Source: Lineus longissimus
Lineage: Eukaryota; Nemertea; Pilidiophora; Heteronemertea; Lineidae
DNA: 64,000 nt
NCBI RefSeq assembly: GCF_910592395.1
Contig: NC_088314.1
Span: 9,054,001-9,118,000 of the forward strand
Direction: 5' to 3'
In this document: in pieces, positions 55,990 through 64,000 of the stretch
Numbering within the stretch: the stretch's first letter is position 1
How the letters are laid out: every line of letters begins with the position of its first letter
Notes under the pieces: generated by a model
Databases searched by the model: none
Told to the model about the DNA's origin: nothing
Seen by the model: only the letters and a program-made list of their open reading frames with translations
Translations under genes and position numbers: made by a program

Positions 55990-56082
55990 CTACAGAGTGG
56001 CCCAGAATTATTTTCCTTTCGACAATAGAAGTCTATTGTGTATCAATTAAGTGCGGGAAAATAATTCTGGGCCAACCTGTAG
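55990..56082. mobile_element. 93-bp mariner-type hairpin MITE
   Basis: The left arm CTACAGAGTGGCCCAGAATT, continuing ATTTTCC, matches the reverse complement of the right arm with two mismatches in 27 bp. The middle also folds (ACAATAG and CTATTGT around AAGT). TA lies at both outer borders, and the ends after TA begin CAG(A/G)(G/T)TGGCCCA, typical of Tc1/mariner. No coding capacity. Confidence 0.85.
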
Positions 56083-58849
56083 TAAAAAGATGGAGGTGAA
56101 CCTAATATCAGCATTTTATTTTCATTGTCCCATGCCTGTGTTTAAGCACACAGATTTTTCAGTAGTTTTATTCACAGGTTTCCACAGAGGCCCTGAGAGA
56201 GTGCCAAAATGCTCACCCAAGCGCCCCATAAACAAGCTATTTTTGTAGATGTGACCTGCAATAAAGTACATTTTTCTCCAAAATATGCTAAAGGGGAACA
56301 CCCTGACCCTCCCCTCCCCCATGGCAACAGGCATTTTCCGGCCCAACTGAAGAATTCACTGACACTTTTTTCCTCTAATGATGAATAACTTATTTCTTTA
56401 ATCAAAATGCAGCTTGGGACCTTTTTGGGGAATGACAATGAATTGTTTAGTCGATACATTTTTCCCATTGATGTTTTCTCTGACATCTCACTGAGCATTG
56501 ACAGTTAAGCAAGGTCAGTGCTGGTCTCCATTAATATTGCAGAAGACGTACCTTCCCAAATCAGCAATGCTGATATGACTGACCAGAATCATCCCGATTA
56601 TTGACAAACATGTTAACTTCCCAAATGATTATGGATAAAGGAAGGGTTCCTTACAAGGTCAGCACCTCTGGTCAATACAACAGGTCCAGTCAAATAGCCA
56701 TAGCTTAGATTTCCAAAGTGGGTTTTACAATATGTTGATATGTTGTTACTGATAACCAGGTTCACTTTACAGTCGATTATAAATAAAGGAACGACTTCGT
56801 CAATAGTCAATCACCACCTACGGTCAATGCAAGCGGAAAGGTCAGTCTAACTTGGGAAATTCTAATGTTGGTAAGTCTTCGATTCTGATGGTGCTTGCTT
56901 TTTCATCTGGATATCACCAGATGCGGTTAAATATCATTCACCTTGCTCAGGGTTTTGAAAATCTTTAAACTACCTGATCAGATCAGCGGTACTCCCATCT
57001 GACATTCTTAAGTGGGATTTTAGCACGCAGACAATGCGAACATGAAGACGCATTAAAGGGACAACTTGGTGAGGGATTTATAGGTGCCAGGAGGATAATA
57101 TCACTGTTTGTCAGCATGTCACACCACATGTAGCATTGCATTAAAAAGGACTTTTCACTAGAATTGGCGAGATGAATTTCAGGTAAGATTATTGTTGAAA
57201 TCGTTCTAGTGCATGTTCACTGGAGTGCGGTTTCAATAATTCCATTAGGAGAAGTCACGGTCCAGTTGGAAACAATTTTCAAACAAACAACCAACATATC
57301 TCCTGGACAATTTGTCCCTTTAAGTAGAAAATTATTTGCCAGATATATCATAAAACACCTAAATCAACTTTAGTTACTTGGAGCTGAATGACTAAATAAT
57401 TCATTCTCAGTTTCAACCACCTTCATCGCTGTGAGCAAAGCACTAAACCCGACGTCATAAAATAAACACCAAGCATTAGATCAGACGTCACCAAATAGAG
57501 AAAATTGGTTCAAGGAGTACAAAGACAACTAGATACCGAACCACACAGAACACAAAACCAACCAAGCTATTGTGATATACTGAAATTACTCGGGGGAAAA
57601 ATGAAAGAAGGTAGACGAAACTCATAATTAAACATGAAAATAATCCTTTGGTAATTCAGTAAGTCGAAATCAAAATGGAGTCCCCTCAACAGGTGTCTGT
57701 AAATGACTTTTGCTCAAGGTGATAAAAATCTTTGAACAACCTGAGCGGCTCAGCTGTATTCCAGTGTGGCCTACTAGAGTGGTAATAGGACTTTAACCAA
57801 TGGATCCAATAAATAATCATACCAGTTTACTCGTTTTATAGGGGATATAATGGTTGATGGTTCCCAGCAATTTAGGGGACTGAACACCACTTTCTGTCCC
57901 AAAGCAGCATGAAAACTACATTTTTCGGAACTTCTGGGGGGGGGCATTTTTAGGCTGCCCTGTATCCGCAGTTTCAGCGGTTTCTGCAAAATTGCCATGA
58001 TGGCCTTGGCATTGCATGTCAAAGTTGAGACATGATCTTCGAAAAACTGACATATCAATCACGATTGTCAAGGTTAAAATCGCCCTCTCAATAATCAAAC
58101 TGTGTTCCTCGTTGTCTTGTTTTGCCACGGGCAAGGTTAATCCTTGAGCCATCAGATATGCTTATGCGGCTCATCCTTCAAACAGGTATCACCGAGAGAT
58201 ACGCTCTCAAGTTACCGACTCAAACGAATTCTCTGAGGTAACGGGGGACATCATTTCAACTGTGTTCAAATCATTCACCTTTCTATCTGATACCATCAAT
58301 AGACAAGCTACCGGATGATCCACTCGAATAGTTTCATAAAGACGACTTGGGGAGATGAGAAGTACTTCAAGTGCTGAAATTTTCATTTTTGACATCACTT
58401 AAAATGAGACACCTGCTTCTGATGCCATTAATGAAGAGCTAACAGATGATCACCTCAAATAGCTCCACAAAATTGACTTGAAGTGATGAGAAGTACTTTG
58501 AATTATGAAATCTTCATTTTTGACATCATCTCAAAATGAAACTGGATAAAGAACTGATTGCACTACACTGAGCAAACTGCAATAATAAACTAATGCAAAA
58601 CCAATTATTGTCAACAATGCCATCAAAATCCTCAGCACCATATTCTAAGTGCTTCTTGTCTCTGTCAAATTAAGGTTTAATTGGATCTTCAGGTATTAAG
58701 TTGGGACATGCAGTTCAGCTTAAAGACACTCTGATTACGTTTGTGTCAAGTGATGAGACAAATCATTGTCAACTATGCCATCAAAATCATCAGAACCCAA
58801 TAACCAGCCAACGAAAGTGTGCAATCTTATCTCTGTAAAGTTTCTGGTA
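56083..58849. other. Non-coding stretch, repeat-like words only
   Basis: Near 58240-58560 a two-copy degenerate repeat is visible (GAGAAGTACTT, then GAAAT(T/C)TTCATTTTTGACATCA, at about 58357 and 58479). Frames of 94 and 108 codons on the minus strand have no recognisable features. Confidence 0.45.
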
Positions 58850-58917
58850 CAGTGAAACCTCCCTTAGCAGACAGCTTCTCCACTCCAAGGGTGTCCATGA
58901 ATGAAAAGGTCCTACAT
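58850..58917. mobile_element. Degraded pogo-like MITE end
   Basis: ACAGTGAAACCTCCCTTAGC followed by AGGGTGTCC and AAAGGTCCTACATA resembles the CAGTRGAACCTC end plus the GGGTGTCC word of other copies. It is short and diverged. Confidence 0.4.
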
Positions 58918-59639
58918 ACTTACTTCGCTTGTAATCGGACGAGGATCATATCTTAGAGCCTTGGTTCGCATCGGATTACATCGTTGGCATTGATGGGCGA
59001 CGCTTGTTTATTCTTTGATGCGATCGAAATCGTGATCGGTGACAACTTGGATCAAAGCGGAGCGATATCTCGTAACTGTACTCAATAAAGACATTTCTCA
59101 TGATTCCTTCATTTGATATATTGCACTGAATGTCGTCTTGTTTTGCTGTCAATCATATCAAGAGTCACCTACATTAACCTTTTCAGATCTTAAGTCAACT
59201 GTTCACGTGAACGACACATATATGCATGTGAAGTATTTCACCTACACGTATAATCGCGAAACTGGTAGACATCTTTAAGCAAATAAGCGATTTTAGTTGC
59301 TGCAACCATTGTTTTATGTTGTGATAGTTCCGTAGCAGGTCGCAGTGACTAAAAGTGCTTGTTTGTGCAGTTTGTGCAGCACTTTAGGAAATCCTGGTGA
59401 AATTCTGTGCAAAAAGATTTTAAAAATAGCTACCAGCTGAAGTCGTATTATTTTTATACAGCACAACACTGTGCACATTTATCATGACCTGAGAATAAGT
59501 ATAACAAGAAACTCTGATGTTGAATGTAGATTTATCTTTTAAATTTTGGCTTGTTTGGTGCATAGCAATAGAAATGAAACTGGAGAACTTCCATTTTCCT
59601 TTGAAAGTCATGAACTATCTTGCAACAGCAATTCTGATG
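58918..59639. other. Non-coding stretch, nothing recognised
   Basis: It contains a GTTGCTGCAACC word (59297), shared with other repeat fragments. Nothing else. Confidence 0.45.
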
Positions 59640-59880
59640 ATCGTTTACAGGGGACCTCCACCACCAACAGCAATTCAACCGACTTTTTACAATTTGCACC
59701 ACCCGAAAAAATGTACCTTTCCTGTTTAAAAGTCCAACGCAAATCAGTTAGCAAGATTCAGCCTGACGAAAATTTTGGCGAAAGGGCAAAAATCAGCGTT
59801 CCATTCAGAAACTTTCAAATGACTTTATGATGCATCAAGTGCTTTGACACCGCCTGAGGCTCGGGAAGGCATTGTATTGC
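59640..59880. repeat. Dispersed repeat, copy related to 21690-21960
   Basis: It shares ordered words with 21690-21960, including ACCACCAAC, TTTAAAAGTCC, ATGATGCATCAA and AAGGCATTGTAT. Ends not defined. Confidence 0.5.
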
Positions 59881-62543
59881 CAACATGAAATTTGCTTTGA
59901 CAAACGATCTATAAACTCTCACATTATTCATTCAGAGATGCCAGAGGCACAACCAAGCAAACCACAAACTAGTACAATACAGTGTTTGTTCAAATATGTG
60001 CGAGGAAACACATCAACAGGACAATAAACTCAACCCAACTACTTCTTATTGAAACAAGAGTTGAACAAACGGACTCCTACGCAAAGTCCCTCTGGTGTCT
60101 TCTAAATCATCGTTTTTTATTTGCAAGCTCACATCAAGTCTACAGATTAATCTTTTGAACTTGTTTAACCACAAGTTTTTTATCACTCTCTGCATTTCAA
60201 TGTTGTTTCTGACGCATTTTTAACGAATGGCATAGGCGTTTAGATATTGGCTTCTTCTTCTTCGAGCAGCCATACTGGTTATTCGACAGGGCCGAAAATC
60301 ACTAGGCACCAACTTGTTCCCACAACACAATCCATAGTAATATCAAACCTATCCGACTGCAAATCTCTAACTACAACACACTTGGCTTTCGGGGAAACTG
60401 CGTATCTCACATCGCTACTGTCTCAATAAAATTCAACGATTTTAACGAGAGAAATTGCCAACGCTGTTACTTTTTCTGCCAATTATGAACAAAAGAAAAA
60501 AGCATTAATAGGACTTTTAATTTTTCAGCAGAAGTTTATCGATTCATTTCATCATAGACGAGTCTTCAACGAGCAAAGATGAGCAGCACGTTTCTGCAGG
60601 CAGTTATCCGACACTATTGATTGATATCGGGATACTAGCAGACAAAACTTGCATCACAATCAGGATTTTGATATGTGGCAGCATTACAAGTTGGCAGTGT
60701 AGTTATTCAACTTCTAGCAATGGCTACCCAATATTCTCAGCTGCACCGCTTATAGACATGTTCCTGTTGATAGCAAGTCAAATCAAAGCATTTCTAAGGC
60801 CGGAGTTACGTAGGATTTGCGTTGTCACTTGTCATAGTTCACTTGTCACAAGTTAACAGACTTAGGCTTGAAAACACACCGTGAGGGTGAAATGTGACAT
60901 CGCGAATCGTATGTAGCCCGCTCTTTGGAAATGGCATGTTTGTTCTTGTCATGCACGAAAAGTGAACAGTGACACATTGCATGTGAAAATGTCAACTCTA
61001 TATATTCACGACCTAAGATGCCAGCAAAGACCATCAAGTCTTCAATCCCATGAAACTAACACCGTTTTATAAGCAACATGTGTGATGAATACTTTAGGAT
61101 TCAATATCCGAATATATGAAAATTGCTGCAATGTTGACCAATCCCTCATTTGATATTGACAACATTGACGAGAAGAAATTTTCCCGGCTCCACTGAACAT
61201 TTGGGTAAAATCTCTGAGAAAAAAACTTCAAACACATACTATCATCAAACCAGACAGCTCTGATGAGAAATTCAATATAATTTTTTCATTCATATCAAGA
61301 AAACGACATTTAACAGATCTTGTCTTATCATAGCAGACCAGTTCAATAACATCAATGTCTGCTCTTCAAACGAGTTACAGCAGTGGAACGTTCGGGATGT
61401 GCTAAGAACATATGACAGGTCGATGATGGCATAATCAACCGTGTCTAAAACATGAGCGCTGAGCCATCAAACGAATTGGGTCAATCGTAATTGCCGGCGA
61501 TACTCTGCTAGTTTTAAGCTCATTGATTGGTCAAAGGAAATGGATGGACGGTGATAGTTTTGCAATCGTGTGTAATCGAGCGTTTATGAAATCCTTATCG
61601 TGGGAGACCATCAATGAGATTGGGTCATCAAGTATTCCAGATGTGGGTTTGTCTGAAAGGGAGGCGTTCACAGCAAAATGTGTATCACTGGGTCAGGAAT
61701 TGCAACTAGCAAACATACGGCTATACATTACTAATAGAAACTGCCATGTGTTCATTGTGTGAACCTGAACATATTGAACCTCCACTGACAGGCCAATAAC
61801 AAGCAAATTCTAACAACTTGAATGGTCATTAAAAAAAAATTGAATTAACCAATCACTTAACATGTTTAATCAAAACAAATTATAAAACAGGATACTGGTA
61901 ACTGTAACTACTGTAGCAGCACTTCAAAAACAAAATACGAAAAAACGTTTTCTGATATTTCCCCCCTGGTATACGTCTCTTCTGGGCCTGTTTCGAATGT
62001 AGCTTTGTTATTTTGCACCTATTTTGAGACGCCCTATCTGAAAGACGTTGGTTTTAGCTGTCATCGGTGGTTTTCAAGGCAGGTACGTCACTGGCACATG
62101 TACCAATATACTCCTCTGATTGTCATAATTCATATCTGCTGTTCTGGGTAAAAACGAAATGTGAAAAATTTGTAATCTATTGAACAAACATGGACGATGT
62201 GAAACGAACCAAAAACCAACCCTAAATGAATGATGTAATCGGTAAGCATAACCAACATCTAATTGAAGTTAATCTGAATATGATTCATTGATTTTTGCCG
62301 ATTGCAACGACTCAGTACATGATTTTGAAATTATTTACTCTCAAAAACCCATTTGCTGCTTTGGTCGATATTTCAACGAAGGTTCGTCTTGCATCGTAAC
62401 AAATTTATATGGTGATATAAGCTTTTTTATTATGATGTATTAGTATCGGATTCCTGACACAAGGTCGAAACCTTGCTGCTGGCGACAGATTTCTTGTATC
62501 TCAAGATACCGCAAGTTTTTGTTAAGAAGTAATATCATCCAAG
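59881..62543. other. Non-coding stretch with one MITE end fragment
   Basis: AACGAATGGCATAGGCGTTT at 60223-60242 matches the terminal repeat of TTAA-type family B, without its partner end. A 79-codon frame at 61523-61762 starts with a plausible ATG but shows no motif. No gene is supported. Confidence 0.45.
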
Positions 62544-62660
62544 TTGGCGCCGTGGTCAACTGGTTAGTCTAAGAGAGCTATACTGCCAACTGACAATCAG
62601 TCATGTTGTGTAGGGACCCTGCCGGGACATATTCTTGCTCGACTGATTAAGGATTGACCA
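62544..62660 (+). other. Possible tRNA-like SINE head
   Basis: GCGCCGTGGTCAACTGGTTAG contains an A-box-like TGGTCAACTGG. No good B box follows at the expected distance, so this is weak. Confidence 0.25.
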
Positions 62661-62956
62661 TAGGTACCACCGTTTTGAATAGAATTTCAAATCCTTAAGC
62701 AATTAAAACGGAAGTGAATTCCCACTTTAAACCTGGGAGGCTGTTCCTGAAAAACAAAGCACTGACTCCCACTCTTGAAAGTGGTTTTATTACTTTGCTT
62801 TGATAGAGTTCTAATTCCTTTAAGTTCTGGCCAAATTGGTAGTGCCTATCAGGAATCTCCTCGGTGTTAGGCTTCCATCTCAAGTCTGGCCTCGGCCAGC
62901 AGTGCCAGCTTTCAACGACAAGAGTGCAGTGTCAAGACTCACAACATGTGGGAGGG

Positions 62957-63049
62957 CCAGTGCATCAACCAGTACTATAATGCATCACCCAGTGCATCAG
63001 CAAGTGCATCAACCAGTGCATCAACCAGTGCATCAGCCAGTGCCATTAT
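62957..63049. repeat. 12-bp minisatellite, about 7 units
   Basis: CAGTGCATCAAC and close variants (CAGTGCATCAGC, AAGTGCATCAAC, CAGTACTATAATGCATCACC) follow one another. Two frames read through it as repeated short phrases, without a supported gene. Confidence 0.85.
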
Positions 63050-63268
63050 TCTTCTTGCTGCAACCAACCAACCTTGTTGGCTCATTTATTACTTGTCTGC
63101 CAAATATGGCTCATATTTTCTGATTTTATGGCCACCATGGCTAATAGAGCAATCCATCTACATTTTTTTGCCCTCCCAGTGTCAATAAATTGTGCACTTG
63201 GCAGGCATATCTTGGCATGCAGATTTAAACGTGTATGTTTACCAGTTACTGGTGGCTCAGGAAAACTG

Positions 63269-63420
63269 AGAAACACAATGCTATAGAGCATTTATTATGC
63301 ATGCATATTCACTGAAACTTGGTATTAATTATAGTTTTTGTACATCCGTTTACACAACGGCATTGTTGATCTTTATATTTAGGTCGTATTTACAGGATTG
63401 AAAATTCTTAAATTTGAGTT
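63269..63420 (-). mobile_element. TTAA-type MITE, family B, partial copy
   Basis: AACACAATGCTATAGAGCAT, then GAAACTTGGTATTAATTATA, CATCCGTTTACACAACGGCA and TTGTTGATC are collinear with 42181-42300. The terminal repeats are not preserved. Confidence 0.65.
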
Positions 63421-63690
63421 GTGACTGTGAAAGTTGAATCTTAAGCCTGCCCAAATGAGCAATTACAGTTGTTGAGACCTGTGAAAGAGCCATTTTGTGG
63501 TGGGAATGTGACTGCCGGTTGGTTAAACCGCAATCAATCGTCATGTTGCCAAGGTTCAGAAACAGTTACGAAGATCGCACCCTTTTAGTCCAATCCAAAG
63601 ACTTAGTGGCAGTTAGGACACAAGGTACCCCAAGAGACTGCAGCAAGAATTTGAAAATACAAACCAAATCGACGTGTTTATAACATGAAT
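63421..63690. other. Non-coding stretch, nothing recognised
   Basis: No feature was noticed in this stretch. Confidence 0.45.
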
Positions 63691-63770
63691 AATGTAAAGC
63701 ACTTTGAACAATCGCGACTGAATCAGATTAAGCACTTTAGAACTCTCATCTAATACTGAATAGAACATAG
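63691..63770 (+). repeat. SINE 3'-end-like remnant
   Basis: GTAAAGCACTTTGAACAATC and AAGCACTTTAGAA resemble the AAAGCACTTT-type 3' ends of tRNA-derived SINEs. The following SINE (63776-64000) ends with the same word (AAAGCACTTTAA), so an older copy may lie directly upstream of it. Confidence 0.4.
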
Positions 63771-63775
63771 CAATA

Positions 63776-64000
63776 TGGGGCAGTGGTATCGCAGTGGAAG
63801 AGAGTCGGCCTCATTATCGAGAGGTTGTGGGTTCGACTACCGGCCGAGTCACTGCTTCGTTCCCCCACTGTCGAATTTAAGTGAGTCCCTTCTGGTTGCT
63901 CCTTGAAACCCCCGAATGATATCTGTGGAGGCTGGGGTGATAATATGGTATCACAATAACGCTTCGAACAGGGAAACATGGAAAAGCACTTTAACTCAAT
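63776..64000 (+). mobile_element. tRNA-derived SINE, second family, copy 2 (reaches window edge)
   Basis: The head GGGCAGTGGTATCGCAGTGG then AAGAG, with a near-perfect B box GGTTCGACTAC and CGGCCGAGTCACTGC, is collinear with 55193-55365. The body continues through GTCGAATTTAAGTGAGTCCC and GAAACCCCCGAATG and ends AAAGCACTTTAACTCAAT at the window border. It may be truncated by the window. Confidence 0.8.

Noticed and set aside
61523-61762. 79-codon frame with a plausible ATG
   Set aside because: No motif, no neighbouring exon-like frames, and its length is within chance expectation.
62957-63049. Repetitive His-Gln-Pro-Val or Ser-Ala-Ser peptide coding region
   Set aside because: Both readings come from a 12-bp minisatellite in two frames; nothing supports translation.

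Overview
This window looks like non-coding chromosomal DNA from an invertebrate animal. It is AT-rich and full of short inverted-repeat elements, tRNA-derived SINEs and small tandem duplications, with no dense gene layout or operon. Several repeats are of a kind I associate with molluscs and other marine lophotrochozoans: GACGGACGAC-rich tracts, TGACCT/AGGTCA-bearing repeats and TTAA-flanked short elements. That placement is an inference. No host gene could be established, and only two weak candidate exon regions are listed (around 3650-4043 and 43000-44214, minus strand).

The main feature is a DIRS-type tyrosine-recombinase retrotransposon at about 26367-32872, transcribed from the minus strand. 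In its sense direction the order is: 5' inverted terminal repeat (32685-32855), leader, gag-like ORF, pol with reverse transcriptase, RNase H and a DAM-like domain, tyrosine recombinase, internal complementary region (26627-26724), and 3' inverted terminal repeat (26409-26579). The two terminal repeats are 171 bp each and differ at one position. The internal complementary region matches the reverse complement of both outer ends joined together, which is the diagnostic DIRS layout and fixes the element ends to within about 2 nt. Gag and pol are each broken once, both times at a homopolymer run, so this is a young copy that is either slightly damaged or slightly mis-sequenced.

Left of the element (1-26366) are two- and three-copy tandem repeats, a 505-bp element with inverted repeats of about 110 bp, a 171-bp foldback element, pogo-like MITEs, a TTAA-type MITE and a SINE with a GAA-rich tail. 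Right of it (32873-64000) are a second TTAA-type MITE family in at least six copies (one part of a 330-bp tandem duplication, one interrupted by a hAT-like insertion), a nested 129-bp/58-bp minisatellite, a 943-bp DNA transposon with perfect 26-bp inverted repeats and a perfect 9-bp target duplication, and a mariner-type hairpin MITE. A dispersed repeat there carries three nuclear-receptor-type half-sites in fixed spacing, and two copies of a second SINE family lie near the right end.

The only proteins supported well here are those of the DIRS element. Gag would package the RNA, RT/RNase H would copy it into DNA, the internal complementary region would template closure into a circle, and the recombinase would insert the circle. 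The short elements have no coding capacity and would depend on enzymes supplied from elsewhere.
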